Notes: generated by a model not told the origin, from the sequence alone. Counted from the first letter of the stretch, positions 1 to 9,160 are shown. The stretch is DNA of 61,061 nt from MGIIb-O5 sp036154155 (GCA_036154155.1 JAYZLP010000002.1:1-61061), one strand, 5' to 3'. Numbers and translations are program-made.

Positions 1-321
1 GCTCACACTGAGGACGACATTTGGGACCCAAAGGGGAACAAGAGGTCATCCGGTTTCCTGATGCACGAGAGGGAATGGTTCACGAGGCTCTTGGAGAGGG
101 GGTGGCACGATCTTCTCAGAATTCACGTTGGACCCCAGAAGGGCCCCTACACGTGGTGGTCAAACTTCCGAAGGGCAAGGGAGAGGGACAGGGGTTGGAG
201 GATTGACTACGTCCTTGCAAACGATGCAGCAAGGTCCCTGATGAAGTCAGCCGAGGTGATGAGGGAAGGGGGAATGGTCGTCTCCGACCACGCCCCAGTC
301 ATCGTCGACTTTGACTTGTGA
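1..321 (+). CDS. xth: Exodeoxyribonuclease III / AP endonuclease, 3' part only
   Basis: The gene is cut by the left edge of the window, and the reading frame is open from base 1. The visible 106 residues are the C-terminal part of an ExoIII-type endonuclease/exonuclease/phosphatase-fold enzyme, which cuts DNA 5' of abasic sites in base-excision repair. Recognisable blocks are HTEDDIWDPKGNK followed by SGF near the new N-end, RIDYVLAN, and the C-terminal SDHAPVIVDFDL, where the conserved D-H pair of the family's active site lies. A perfect hairpin (323-339) starts one base after the stop, so this is probably the end of a transcript. Family assignment is firm; the missing N-terminus prevents checking the first metal-binding residues. 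Confidence 0.9.
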   Translation, partial: AHTEDDIWDPKGNKRSSGFLMHEREWFTRLLERGWHDLLRIHVGPQKGPYTWWSNFRRARERDRGWRIDYVLANDAARSLMKSAEVMREGGMVVSDHAPVIVDFDL

Positions 322-322
322 A

Positions 323-339
323 CACTCCCGTAGGGAGTG
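323..339 (+). terminator. Perfect 7-bp hairpin with 3-base loop directly after xth stop
   Basis: The arms CACTCCC (323-329) and GGGAGTG (333-339) are exact reverse complements around the loop GTA. The hairpin begins one base after the TGA of the exonuclease gene and is followed by a short ATTTA, not a long T-run. It could be a transcript end or 3' stabilising structure. Similar hairpins follow two other stop codons in this window (14562-14580 and 37095-37109). Confidence 0.6.
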
Positions 340-398
340 ATTTACGCTACTGAGGCGGCCAAGCCACCATTCAAGTGATGGAGTGCAGGCGAAGATGC

Positions 399-1193
399 AT
401 GGCTGATACCTTGCCAACTCGCCTTGAGAGAATCCTCCCAGGAGGAAGGGGAGTTTGGATTCCGATGGACCATGGCGCATCCAGCTACCCTGTAAGGGGC
501 CTCATGAACACCGATTCAGCAGTTGACGCAGTAATTTCAGGAGGAGCTGATGCGATAGTTTTGCAGAAGGGCCCATTGACCTATCACTCAGGCAGGAATG
601 GATGGGACGGGTACGTCTGTCACGTTTCCGTTTCTACTGTACATGGAGGAAATAGGTCACAAGACAAGGTATGCGTCGCTACGGCATCAGAGTCGAAGGA
701 ACGTGGCGCCATCGGGGTATCCGCCCAAGTGAATCTCGGCGACCAATATGAAAATCAGATGATAGAGAGAATGGGGAAACTAACAAGTCAGGCACACGGC
801 GAAGAAATGCCGGTTCTGGGAATGGTCTATCCAAGGGGCCCAAATCTGTCAATAGACGAAGACGACGTCACAGGCGGAACAGCTCACGCCGTCCGTTTGG
901 CTTGGGAGATGGGATGCCATGTAGCAAAGGTCCCATGGACAGGTTCGGCGGAATCATTCTCCAAGGTAGCTGAAGCTGCACCTATCCCTGTTCTAATTGC
1001 AGGCGGGCCCATGGGCGATGATTTCGAAAGTATCCTTTCCACGGTGGAGGAGGCCATGTCGGCAGGGTGCTCGGGAGTATGTATGGGCAGGCAAGTTTTC
1101 GGCTCAGATGATCCCGAATCCAGAGTGAAGGCCCTCAGGGCGGTGGTCCATGAGGGAAGGTCAGCATCAGAAGCATCTCTTCTGCTGAGGTGA
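399..1193 (+). CDS. aroA': 2-amino-3,7-dideoxy-D-threo-hept-6-ulosonate synthase (ADH synthase)
   Basis: This is a class I aldolase-fold enzyme that condenses a deoxy-ketohexose phosphate with aspartate semialdehyde. It is the first step of the archaeal route to 3-dehydroquinate, which bypasses DAHP synthase. Visible blocks are RLERIL, VWIPMDHGASSYPV, GADAIVLQKGP and CHVAKVPWTG, which should hold the Schiff-base lysine. I chose the ATG at 399 (MADTLPTRLERIL), which gives 264 residues, the usual length; GTG 375 and ATG 378 are also in frame. It is the first gene of a four-gene shikimate operon; the dehydroquinate synthase II that uses its product starts 4 bases after its stop. Confidence in the function is high because the two dedicated archaeal enzymes are adjacent. 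Confidence 0.92.
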   Translation: MADTLPTRLERILPGGRGVWIPMDHGASSYPVRGLMNTDSAVDAVISGGADAIVLQKGPLTYHSGRNGWDGYVCHVSVSTVHGGNRSQDKVCVATASESKERGAIGVSAQVNLGDQYENQMIERMGKLTSQAHGEEMPVLGMVYPRGPNLSIDEDDVTGGTAHAVRLAWEMGCHVAKVPWTGSAESFSKVAEAAPIPVLIAGGPMGDDFESILSTVEEAMSAGCSGVCMGRQVFGSDDPESRVKALRAVVHEGRSASEASLLLR

Positions 1194-1197
1194 TTCA

Positions 1198-2145
1198 ATG
1201 GAAATATGGATCGATGCAGATCTGTACGACTTTCCATCTTCTAACGATTCTGAATATCGGGTCTGGAGGGGCGACGATCCGGAAGTAGCAGCAGTCACTC
1301 TTGACGACTTCAAGGGTCAAGACGAGGCCGTATCCCTAGTGGGCATGATCCCCTGGATAATGGTAAGATGCTCCGATTGGAAGATGATTCCACTGGAGAA
1401 CCTAGTCGCAGCTGCCTCTGACAGCGGAACCAAGATAGCAGTCGCAATTTCAGAAGAAGTCGACATTCAAGGTGCCGCATTCGCCCTCGAGCACGGAGTT
1501 GACGCTGTTGTATTGCCCCCGGAGGTCCAAGCACCCGCTCTCTGGTCTTCAGCCAGATCAATCTCAAATTTGAAGGGGCCAAGAGTTAGCAAGCCAACCC
1601 CTCCGGAGCTATCGACAGCGATAGTTGACTCAATCTCCTCTGGAGGAGTAGGCGAAAGGGTGTGTGTGGACCTCATTGAGAGGTTGTCAGAAGGAGAGGG
1701 ATTGGCAATCGGGTCTTCATCCGCTTGCCTTTGCCTTGTCCACGGTGAGACCATTCCGTCTCAGTACGTCCCCTCTAGGCCATTCAGGATAAATGCCGGT
1801 GCAGTGCACTCGTACGTGATGATGGGAGACGGATCGACCAAGTACCTGAGCGAATTAAATTCAGGAGACGAGGTAGCAATCCACTCTGACAAGGGAACTA
1901 GTAGAATTGCCACAATAGGGAGACTAAAGGTCGAGAGAAGGCCGTTTCTCAGAATCTCGCTCAGATCAGGAAATGGGGATGGCCAGGTAATCGTTCAGCA
2001 AGCAGAGACAGTACGCCTGATCTCGGTAGAAGGAACCGCTATATCCGTGACCGAAATAAGTCCCGGAGACGAAATTATCGTCCTTAATGAGAGCAACATG
2101 CGCCACATCGGGAAACCGGTACAAGGGGAGGTCGATGAGAGATGA
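1198..2145 (+). CDS. aroB': 3-dehydroquinate synthase II (archaeal type)
   Basis: It makes 3-dehydroquinate from the ADH synthase product by NAD-dependent oxidative deamination and cyclisation. It belongs to the archaeal family unrelated to bacterial AroB. The 315 residues are close to the family length. The diagnostic C-terminal half is present: RPFRINAGAVHSYV, then KYLSELNSGDEV and EISPGDEIIVLNE. ATG 1198 lies 4 bases after the previous stop, and the gene overlaps the downstream shikimate kinase by 4 bases (ATGA at 2142-2145), indicating translational coupling. Steps 3, 4 and 6 of the pathway (dehydroquinase, shikimate dehydrogenase, EPSP synthase) are not in the window. Confidence 0.93.
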   Translation: MEIWIDADLYDFPSSNDSEYRVWRGDDPEVAAVTLDDFKGQDEAVSLVGMIPWIMVRCSDWKMIPLENLVAAASDSGTKIAVAISEEVDIQGAAFALEHGVDAVVLPPEVQAPALWSSARSISNLKGPRVSKPTPPELSTAIVDSISSGGVGERVCVDLIERLSEGEGLAIGSSSACLCLVHGETIPSQYVPSRPFRINAGAVHSYVMMGDGSTKYLSELNSGDEVAIHSDKGTSRIATIGRLKVERRPFLRISLRSGNGDGQVIVQQAETVRLISVEGTAISVTEISPGDEIIVLNESNMRHIGKPVQGEVDER

Positions 2146-2999
2146 CCGTCTTGGGCTCAGGCACCGCCAACGGGGGAATTTCAATTCTTCATGCATTGGG
2201 TCTTGGAAGGGGCTGCTCAGTCGCCATCGACCTAACTACAACTGTAAATGTCCACGACGAGCCCATTGAACTGCATAATGACCAACACGGACTTCTTGAC
2301 GAGATCCTACGATGTTGGACTGAGAAGGGCCTGCCAACTCCTAGCACGGTTGGTTGGGAGGTTCTGAGCAATGTTCCTGCCGGACAAGGGCTGAAGTCAA
2401 GCGCGGCTCTCGCTTGTGCCGCGATAAGGGCATTGAATGAGGCTTCATGGGCCGGCCTTTCTGACTCAGAGGTAGTCGATATGGCAGTCGATTCTCAGAT
2501 TAACTGTGGTTGCTCTGTGACAGGTAGCATGGATGATGCATGGGCCGCTGTGGAACCAGGATGGAAGCTGGTGGATCCAAGACTTCCGGCGTCAGAATCA
2601 GTTCTCTTTGAGGGCGTGGTCGATGATGATCTGGCCGTGCTGGTAGTCCTGCGTGGAGAGAGGGCGGCAGAAGTGACTGCCGAATCATTCTCCGAAAATA
2701 AGCATCTCTTTGAGAGAGCGCTTGCTTCCCTGACGAACGGCTCCATCATGGATGCTCTTTCGTCTAATGGAATGGCCGTAGCTTCATCCACCGATGACTT
2801 TGAGGCGCTAAGAACATGCAATCTCGCAATCGCTTCAGGGGCTTTAGCAGCTGGATTGAGCGGTTCCGGGCCAGCAATAGCAGTTGTTTGCTATCCAATC
2901 GATGTGCATAATATTCGCAATAGCTTGGAGCAAAAGGGATTGGAGGTTATGGAAACTAGCTTCGCAATTTCCGAAGTGGCTAAGGAGGAGGTCAGGTAA
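2142..2999 (+). CDS. Shikimate kinase, archaeal GHMP-type
   Basis: A GHMP-superfamily kinase that phosphorylates shikimate at the 3-hydroxyl. It is the archaeal replacement for bacterial AroK. The 285 residues include the ATP loop NVPAGQGLKSSAAL and the GHMP motif 3 region AAGLSGSGPAIAVV. Identification rests on the family-specific shape of these motifs and on position between dehydroquinate synthase II and chorismate synthase. Start ATG 2142 overlaps the previous gene by 4 bases, and its TAA shares one base with the next ATG (TAATG at 2997-3001). Homoserine kinase is the main alternative GHMP member, but the operon argues strongly for shikimate kinase. Confidence 0.9.
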   Translation: MTVLGSGTANGGISILHALGLGRGCSVAIDLTTTVNVHDEPIELHNDQHGLLDEILRCWTEKGLPTPSTVGWEVLSNVPAGQGLKSSAALACAAIRALNEASWAGLSDSEVVDMAVDSQINCGCSVTGSMDDAWAAVEPGWKLVDPRLPASESVLFEGVVDDDLAVLVVLRGERAAEVTAESFSENKHLFERALASLTNGSIMDALSSNGMAVASSTDDFEALRTCNLAIASGALAAGLSGSGPAIAVVCYPIDVHNIRNSLEQKGLEVMETSFAISEVAKEEVR

Positions 3000-4105
3000 T
3001 GGGAATGGGATTGGGAGAAAGACTCAGGATTACCCTATTCGGGGAGAGTCATGGCACATGCGTTGGGGCATTGGTAGAGGGAATCCCACCAGGGACACCT
3101 ATGGACCCTGAGGCCCTATCAAGGGAGATCGACAGGAGAAGGCCAGGTAGAAAGGGGCTCTCTTCTAGGAAGGAGACGGACGAATGTCAGATTCTCTCCG
3201 GCGTCTATGAGGGAAAGGCAACTGGATGGCCAATCCTGATGCTTACCATGAATTCCGACGTCCGTTCATCGGACTATTCGTTCCTCCCCGACCACCCTCG
3301 TCCGGGTCATGCTGACATGGTTGAGATGGTGAGATCGGAGGGATCCAGTGATCTCCGAGGAGGAGGGTCACAATCCGCCCGTCTGACGTTCGGCATGGTC
3401 GCTGCAGGGAGTCAGGCAAAGTCGCTCCTCGATCAGGCAGGGTGGTCTTGCCGGGCGCACCTCCACAGCGTGGGCGATGTCAAATCCCGCCCCCTATTCC
3501 AACTTGACAGAGATTCTGAGTTAGAATCAGGCTCTGACATGGCTAGGTTGAATTGCAGAGATCCAGATGCAGCAGGGAGGATTTCAGAATTCATAGAGTC
3601 CGTGAGGATGGATAAGGACAGCGTCGGGTCAGTGGTAGAGTTGCTGATTGAGGGAGTGCCCATGGGAGTGGGGGAACCTTGGTTCGATGGAGTTGAACCA
3701 TCACTGGCCCGTGCAATGATGGCGATACCCGGGGCCAGAGCCGTGGAATTCTCTCATGGCGTCGAGTCATCCAGGATGAGAGGCTCTAACCATAACGACC
3801 TGTGGCTTTCAGAGGGTGGCTCCCCCGTTCTTGAGGGAGCGTCTTCGGGGGAGGCCGACGGATCCCTTGGAGGCAGGTCTACAGGGGCCCCGATAAGGGT
3901 CAAGGTCCACTTCAAACCTCCAAGCAGCTTCCCTCGTGAGCAACTAACCCTTCACTTGCCCAGTGGCGATCTGATGCCCCTTGAGGTCGGGGGTAGGCAT
4001 GACCCCGTACTGGGGCCTAGGGCCGTACCAGTCGTGGAAGCCGCTGGAATACTTGTGATGGCTGATCTAGGCCTGATGGGCGGCTTCATAGGGCCCGATG
4101 AATGA
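2999..4105 (+). CDS. aroC: Chorismate synthase
   Basis: It catalyses the last shikimate-pathway step, converting EPSP to chorismate with reduced FMN as cofactor. The 368 residues match the family length. Visible signatures are FGESHGTCVGALVEG at the N-terminus, the DRRRPGRKG block, RPGHADMVEMV, LRGGGSQSARLT and GGRHDPVLGPRAVPVVEAA near the C-terminus. It is the last gene of the operon and starts one base inside the previous stop codon. Its 3' end is 3 bases from the stop of a convergent membrane-protein gene (4109), so transcripts from the two strands meet here. Confidence 0.96.
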   Translation: MGMGLGERLRITLFGESHGTCVGALVEGIPPGTPMDPEALSREIDRRRPGRKGLSSRKETDECQILSGVYEGKATGWPILMLTMNSDVRSSDYSFLPDHPRPGHADMVEMVRSEGSSDLRGGGSQSARLTFGMVAAGSQAKSLLDQAGWSCRAHLHSVGDVKSRPLFQLDRDSELESGSDMARLNCRDPDAAGRISEFIESVRMDKDSVGSVVELLIEGVPMGVGEPWFDGVEPSLARAMMAIPGARAVEFSHGVESSRMRGSNHNDLWLSEGGSPVLEGASSGEADGSLGGRSTGAPIRVKVHFKPPSSFPREQLTLHLPSGDLMPLEVGGRHDPVLGPRAVPVVEAAGILVMADLGLMGGFIGPDE

Positions 4106-4108
4106 ACC

Positions 4109-5041
4109 CTATGCGTTTCTTTCTCTCATCTGCTGCACCCTAAGTGGCAGATTGACCGCGAACATCGCGGCTATTACAACGAAAACGATTACCGTCCCCA
4201 GGGCAACACCGTACACACTCGTCAACTCGACGCTTTCCTTCAGCCGTAAGGCGGAGACGTCATCGAAAATACCCACTATTGCAGGGATGATGAGGTTGAT
4301 CAGGAGAGTCATTAGTGCCACAGCACCAGCTATTGCTGGGGCTAGGGCCAGAGATGTGTGGTACTTCCTGGTAATCTTGTTTACTCCCATGACATAGACC
4401 TCGTTCATCCTGATTGATGTGTCGAGCATGGAGAATCTGATTACCCCGCTTGACAACTCCATGTACATGACAAGGAAAACAGCGTACAGGATGAGGATGA
4501 ATTTTTGCACGATCTCGCTTTCTGGGACGACGTCGAGCCTGAACTCGACAGTGCTCCCAGCGAACCTTATTGTCACCAGGATGAGCGCGACGTAGGAGAT
4601 TAGCATCGCTCGCCTATCCCTCTGGAAGGTCCCGTAGACGCCTCCGATTAGTCCAATTGCTATGAGAAGCAAGTGGAAAACACCGGCAGCGACACCCAAT
4701 CCTAGTGCGTTCGAAGCAGCGAACCAAGCTGTGCCCGAGACAGGGGTGATCATGAACGTGAGGAAGCTGAGTATCAACAAAGAGCCGGCCGAACCAGCTT
4801 GCAGGGAAGAGACCATCCTGTCAGGAGGCAGGAACTTGTCCTTGGAAACCACAGGTCCTCCGAAGAAGGACTCGATGAAGCTAGGAACGTGAATCTCTGG
4901 GATGGCGTCCTGCGGTATCTCCGTGTTGGACTTCAGTCGTCCAGCTGCCTTCCTCCTACTGGGGGCGGAAGACCTGACCTTCTTCCCCTCGTACAGGTGC
5001 GCAGTGTCGCTAGAACCCTCGACCTTCACATCATCAGCCAT
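4109..5041 (-). CDS. Multi-pass membrane protein of MoxR/DUF58 operon
   Basis: I do not recognise this family. The 310-residue protein has a charged, soluble N-terminus of about 80 residues followed by roughly six or seven hydrophobic segments (for example SLLILSFLTFMI, VFHLLLIAIGLIGGVYG and IVFVVIAAMFAVNL). It ends in a short basic tail. It is the last gene of the DUF4350-MoxR-DUF58 operon and starts 10 bases after the DUF58 stop, so it probably belongs to the same membrane complex. The gene for the preceding partner encodes a membrane-anchored protein too. Function is unknown. Confidence 0.75.
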   Translation of the reverse strand: MADDVKVEGSSDTAHLYEGKKVRSSAPSRRKAAGRLKSNTEIPQDAIPEIHVPSFIESFFGGPVVSKDKFLPPDRMVSSLQAGSAGSLLILSFLTFMITPVSGTAWFAASNALGLGVAAGVFHLLLIAIGLIGGVYGTFQRDRRAMLISYVALILVTIRFAGSTVEFRLDVVPESEIVQKFILILYAVFLVMYMELSSGVIRFSMLDTSIRMNEVYVMGVNKITRKYHTSLALAPAIAGAVALMTLLINLIIPAIVGIFDDVSALRLKESVELTSVYGVALGTVIVFVVIAAMFAVNLPLRVQQMRERNA

Positions 5042-5051
5042 GTTCTACACC

Positions 5052-6371
5052 TCAGAAACCCCTCGCCCCTGCTAAGGCGGTATTCAGCATCATGTCAGGC
5101 TCCCAGTCCATGACGAATGCACCAAGTCCCCTCAACTCGCTCATCAGAATGTCACGTTCGGTCTTGAGAACCTCGTAACCGGTCCTGTCAAGCCTCCTAG
5201 CGTCGAATTCGAATTCAAGGCTGCTAGGGGAAAGAACGGTTACATCGAAGTTTCTTGCCCTTAGATCACGAACTGCGTCAACAATCGTGGGATCGTCTTC
5301 CAGTGGGCTGAGGATGATAATCGGGCTGCCTCTGTTAATGTGGGGCATTATTCTATTTGTGACGACTTTGAGGGGGGTGTTGCCCTTTGCCATTGCACCG
5401 GCTAGCTTGGTAAGTAGGACGTACAGCTGCTTCTTGCCAGTATCCCTGTCGACGGAAACGATCTCATCGCTGTAAACCACTAGGCCAACTGAGTCCCTTC
5501 TAGACAAGAAGTACTGGGACAGACTGGCCGCGGCCCTAGTGCTGTAGACCAATGAGTTCCTGCTTACAGGACCGGTCTCGCTAACGCCCCTGCTGTCAAT
5601 GATCAGAATGATGTCGCTAACGGCGTCACGCTCGTACTCGTTAACCATCATCTTACCTCCGCTCCTAGCGGTAGCCGCCCAGTTGACCTTCTTCATTGGG
5701 TCACCAGGGATGTACTCACGGAGGTTGTAGAAGTTTGATCCTTCCCCGGGATTCCTTATGTTCACCGCACCAGTGAAAATCTTGGGTACCCTACTCTTAA
5801 TCAGAGCGTCCTTGATGTCCTCCATCTTGGGGAACACCAGGAAGTCATCATAGAGGTTGATCTCTCTTTCATTGTGGAAAAGCCCGAAGGCGTCCTGAAC
5901 GCGAACGCACACTGGGCCTATTGTGTAGAATCCCCTCAGAGGTGTCTCTATCGTGTAAGAGATGGTGGTTTCCCTCTGCGGCCCCAATTCCATGAGGACA
6001 TAGTTCGCCCCCTTCTTTATCCTCATCACCTCTGGTACCCTGTCTCGGACCTCGATAATCTTCGATAGATTCGATCGGTTCTGGAGCCTAAGCGTCACTT
6101 CTATTTCCCCATCTTCGAAAATCCTAGCCGAGGATATCTTCCTTAGCGCCACTATGCTGTTCAGTTGGATCCCTTCGTCGGAGTCAGCATCCTCGACCCT
6201 CCTGCCGGAGGAAGAAACGTCCGCATGGTTGGACATGAAGGCAGCCCATGTTAGGAATGAAAGCAGCACCACCGCCACGGTAACTAGCTGCTGGTTCCTG
6301 AGGACTAGCCCAAGGAGGTAGAGCGCGATAGCCAGCGATGCGAACATCGCTGACTTCCTGCTCCACGCCAT
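5052..6371 (-). CDS. DUF58 domain protein (von Willebrand A-like), membrane anchored
   Basis: Two hydrophobic helices lie near the N-terminus, followed by a beta-rich region. The DUF58 signature is LREYIPGDPMKKVNWAATAR, followed by a von Willebrand A-like domain with IILIIDSRG. DUF58 proteins are usual partners of MoxR ATPases, which are thought to remodel or insert metal into such domains. I chose ATG 6371 (MAWSRKSAMF); a TTG at 6404 just after the MoxR stop is also in frame. It lies between moxR and a membrane-protein gene in one minus-strand operon. Family assignment is strong. The biological substrate is unknown. Confidence 0.85.
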   Translation of the reverse strand: MAWSRKSAMFASLAIALYLLGLVLRNQQLVTVAVVLLSFLTWAAFMSNHADVSSSGRRVEDADSDEGIQLNSIVALRKISSARIFEDGEIEVTLRLQNRSNLSKIIEVRDRVPEVMRIKKGANYVLMELGPQRETTISYTIETPLRGFYTIGPVCVRVQDAFGLFHNEREINLYDDFLVFPKMEDIKDALIKSRVPKIFTGAVNIRNPGEGSNFYNLREYIPGDPMKKVNWAATARSGGKMMVNEYERDAVSDIILIIDSRGVSETGPVSRNSLVYSTRAAASLSQYFLSRRDSVGLVVYSDEIVSVDRDTGKKQLYVLLTKLAGAMAKGNTPLKVVTNRIMPHINRGSPIIILSPLEDDPTIVDAVRDLRARNFDVTVLSPSSLEFEFDARRLDRTGYEVLKTERDILMSELRGLGAFVMDWEPDMMLNTALAGARGF

Positions 6372-6405
6372 CTTGACACCTCTCACAATCTGCCTAGAAA
6401 CCAAC

Positions 6406-7455
6406 TCAGACGGTTGGTACTGGGACCTGCCTGAGGATGTCGGAAATGACTTCCTCGTTCTCTAGGCCCTTTATCTGGTGTTCTGGCTTCAGGATTAGCC
6501 TGTGTGAGACTGCTAGAACTGCAACTGCCTTCACGTCATCTGGTGTGATGAAGTCACGTCCACTCATGGCCGCTGCGGCCCTGCTAGTCTTCAGTAGTGC
6601 CTGGGAGCCACGAGGGGAGGATCCTACGAGTACGCGGGGGTCCTCTCTCGTCCTAGTCACTATCTCGACCATGTACATCCTAACTGCCGGGTCGACATAC
6701 ACCTCTTCGCATGCCTGCTGCATAGCAACAACACGTGCAGGGTCGGTAATCGTCTCAACCTCAACCTCGTCCTTCTTCCTAGCAACACGTCGAGCTAGGA
6801 TCTCATCCTCGTCAGCTCGGTTTGGATATCCAACGCTCATCTTGAACATGAACCTGTCCAATTGAGCTTCTGGAAGTGGGTAGGTACCTTCCTGCTCGAC
6901 AGGATTCTGCGTTGCCATTGTAAGGAACGGAGCAGGTAGCTTGTGCGTTACAACTCCAATGGTTACTTGCTTCTCCTGCATCGCCTCAAGGAGAGCGGCC
7001 TGTGTCTTTGGAGGTGCTCTGTTAATCTCGTCCGAAAGAAGAAGATTGCAGAAAATCGGCCCGGGCTTGAATGTGAACTCGCCCTTCTTCGCATCGTAGA
7101 TGTTTGTTCCTGTGATATCTGCAGGCAGCAGGTCAGGGGTGAATTGTACCCTCTTGAAATCGCATCCCAGCGCATCGGCGAAGGTGTTCGTCATCAGGGT
7201 CTTGGCCAGTCCGGGATAGTCCTCGAAAAGGAGGTTCCCATTTGAGAGGATGTTCACGAGAACGTTATCGATAACGTGGGACTTTCCGATGATGACCTTC
7301 TGCACTTCTGCGCTGATGGCCTCTCCGATTCTTCCCACGGCTTCTAACTTCTTGTCAACCTTCTTTGAACCGCGAGCTTTGGCTGCCTTCTCTTCGTAGC
7401 CCTTGCTTACGGCGTCTGCTGGTGGTGCTTTATCTGCTGGTGGCGGTGCGTTCAT
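6406..7455 (-). CDS. moxR: MoxR-family AAA+ ATPase
   Basis: An AAA+ chaperone-type ATPase of 349 residues. The nucleotide-binding loop reads EDYPGLAKTLM, a common MoxR variant. MoxR blocks follow: RVQFTPDLLPADITG, Walker B LLSDEINRAPPKTQAALLEAMQE, and the sensor region MATQNPVEQEGTYPLPEAQLDRF. MoxR ATPases act with DUF58/VWA proteins encoded next to them, which is exactly the arrangement here. About 50 residues of Ala/Lys-rich sequence precede the core. ATG 7455 is used; 45 bases separate it from the upstream DUF4350 gene, so it is probably in the same transcript. Confidence 0.93.
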   Translation of the reverse strand: MNAPPPADKAPPADAVSKGYEEKAAKARGSKKVDKKLEAVGRIGEAISAEVQKVIIGKSHVIDNVLVNILSNGNLLFEDYPGLAKTLMTNTFADALGCDFKRVQFTPDLLPADITGTNIYDAKKGEFTFKPGPIFCNLLLSDEINRAPPKTQAALLEAMQEKQVTIGVVTHKLPAPFLTMATQNPVEQEGTYPLPEAQLDRFMFKMSVGYPNRADEDEILARRVARKKDEVEVETITDPARVVAMQQACEEVYVDPAVRMYMVEIVTRTREDPRVLVGSSPRGSQALLKTSRAAAAMSGRDFITPDDVKAVAVLAVSHRLILKPEHQIKGLENEEVISDILRQVPVPTV

Positions 7456-7500
7456 ACTAATCTCTCCAGTTTATCTTTGCTTTTCTCAATTTTGCTTGTC

Positions 7501-9093
7501 TTATTTTGCTCCACCCCACCGTCTAATGGCCTTCATGAGCTCTCTGAGCTCTTGGGGGGAGTACTTCTTTTCCTTCGAATAAGCTAGCTCTACTAGCCTA
7601 GGATTGCCTATCATGCCCTGTATCTTGGAGGGCTCCATCAGTGCCATCTCATCCCTGGTTAGGTCATGGTGAACCCGGATTTTGGTGAATAGGGCCTGCT
7701 GGACTCTCTGCCTATAACTGGAGGGGTCCAGCTTGTTGGGCCTCTCGGCGAATCTTGTCAGATCGAAAACGTGCCTCCAGTTCTCCTTCTCGGGAACGAT
7801 CATCATCGCAACCAGCAGTAACAAACCAACATTCAGTACTACTAGCCACTTCAGGAACGTGTTCGATGTCAGCAATACTACTGTGCCCATGGCCTCGACG
7901 AATGGGGCGGACACTATTCCTGTAACGTGCCTGCTTTCGTCGAAAACAATTTGGAAGTTCGAGAAGTCGTCTTTGACCTCGCCAGACAGCTTCTGGTTGT
8001 CGAACTCCATCATAGAGTGTATCAGGAGTTTGAAGTAATCCTCATTCCCGTTCCACTGGGACCCCTCTGTGTTTTCAAACTCATCATTCCAGCAGCTTTG
8101 GTAGGCCCCTTCAACCTCACAGACCTTTGGTATTCCATATTCTTCCCCCACTTGGTCATCCCAAAGTAAGTTGGAGAAAGCCTCTGGGTCTGAGACGAAT
8201 ACTATGCTGCCAGTAACATCAAGCTCGCCCGTGTTACCACCCACTAGGCTACCCTGGCCGCTTCTGACTTTGTCATACACCGAAACACCAGGGTAGTCGA
8301 CTCTTATCATCAGGGACAGATCCCCTGGGGCTGGATTTCTGTAGTCGCTGGAGTCACCATTTCCTGCTAGGTCGATGAATGCGGAAGGGGACGCCTTTGC
8401 GATTCTCGTAACTAACCTGTGGTCCGGGTTATCCCTGTCCATCTCGGTCTGCTCAAATTTCAGACCAGTTGGGTTCCTGAATAATACCGGCAGTGCGCAT
8501 CCGTCATTGTACTGTGAAATCTCGAATGTAGAGCATCCATCGTTGCCAGCATCAGCTGCTTCTTCCTCGAAGGTGCCTACACTCCAAACGTTGCTCCACG
8601 AGTACTCCTTCATTCCGTCATTGTTTGGCTCGGTTACGTAGTATTGGTTCTCGTCAAGCAGAGGCGCATCGAAGTAAGTCACCCCGAATCTATTCGCAAG
8701 CCTGTTTGCATTCGTATCGTCAGCCGCTACTATCACTTTCCCGCCGCGCTCAGTAACGAAATCGTAAATCGAGTCCGCCTCTGTCTCGTCTATCGGTTTC
8801 TCGGGGGCTATGATCAGAAGCATCGTCCTGTGGGGGTATTTCCAGTCGTTCACAAGCATGGGCGTGGACATCGTATTCGCAACGAAATACTCGTCTGGCT
8901 TCTCTTCCAAGCTATCCCTCATGTCCGAAAGCTGGGCCAATCCCTCGTAGTCCCCATCTTGGGAATATGCAGAGTATTGTGTGGATTTTCCAATCACGAA
9001 AATCATAGGGAGGAGCAGTAGAAGTATGGCCGTAACGGAGAGCGACCAAATGACGTAGGTCGCGAAGTCTCGGCTGCCTTCTTCATCTTCCAT
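7501..9093 (-). CDS. DUF4350-like membrane protein, first gene of MoxR operon
   Basis: The 530-residue protein has one transmembrane helix near the N-terminus (VTAILLLLLPMIFVIG). A large extracytoplasmic region follows, with a DUF4350-like core: RTMLLIIAPEKPIDETEADSIYDF, then GGKVIVAADD. A second helix lies near the C-terminus (WLVVLNVGLLLLVAMMIV) before a cytoplasmic tail. DUF4350 proteins are frequent neighbours of MoxR and DUF58. This gene has a promoter with a TATA-like box at 9161-9169 and a predicted leader that begins with a perfect hairpin (9126-9142). Family assignment is moderately sure, from memory of the family and context. The role is unknown. Confidence 0.72.
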   Translation of the reverse strand: MEDEEGSRDFATYVIWSLSVTAILLLLLPMIFVIGKSTQYSAYSQDGDYEGLAQLSDMRDSLEEKPDEYFVANTMSTPMLVNDWKYPHRTMLLIIAPEKPIDETEADSIYDFVTERGGKVIVAADDTNANRLANRFGVTYFDAPLLDENQYYVTEPNNDGMKEYSWSNVWSVGTFEEEAADAGNDGCSTFEISQYNDGCALPVLFRNPTGLKFEQTEMDRDNPDHRLVTRIAKASPSAFIDLAGNGDSSDYRNPAPGDLSLMIRVDYPGVSVYDKVRSGQGSLVGGNTGELDVTGSIVFVSDPEAFSNLLWDDQVGEEYGIPKVCEVEGAYQSCWNDEFENTEGSQWNGNEDYFKLLIHSMMEFDNQKLSGEVKDDFSNFQIVFDESRHVTGIVSAPFVEAMGTVVLLTSNTFLKWLVVLNVGLLLLVAMMIVPEKENWRHVFDLTRFAERPNKLDPSSYRQRVQQALFTKIRVHHDLTRDEMALMEPSKIQGMIGNPRLVELAYSKEKKYSPQELRELMKAIRRWGGAK

Positions 9094-9125
9094 TTCAATA
9101 ACCAGCCCCGAATTAAGTCTGTAAC

Positions 9126-9142
9126 CAGCACCTACGGTGCTG
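9126..9142 (-). promoter_or_regulatory. 5'-leader hairpin of the MoxR operon
   Basis: Perfect 7-bp arms CAGCACC (9126-9132) and GGTGCTG (9136-9142) flank a 3-base loop. It lies 33 bases upstream of the start codon at 9093. A TATA-like box centred on 9165 predicts a transcript start about 25 bases downstream, near 9140, so the hairpin would form the very 5' end of the mRNA. A role in mRNA stability or start selection is inference. Confidence 0.5.
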
Positions 9143-9160
9143 TGCGGAGCGTGATTCTAC

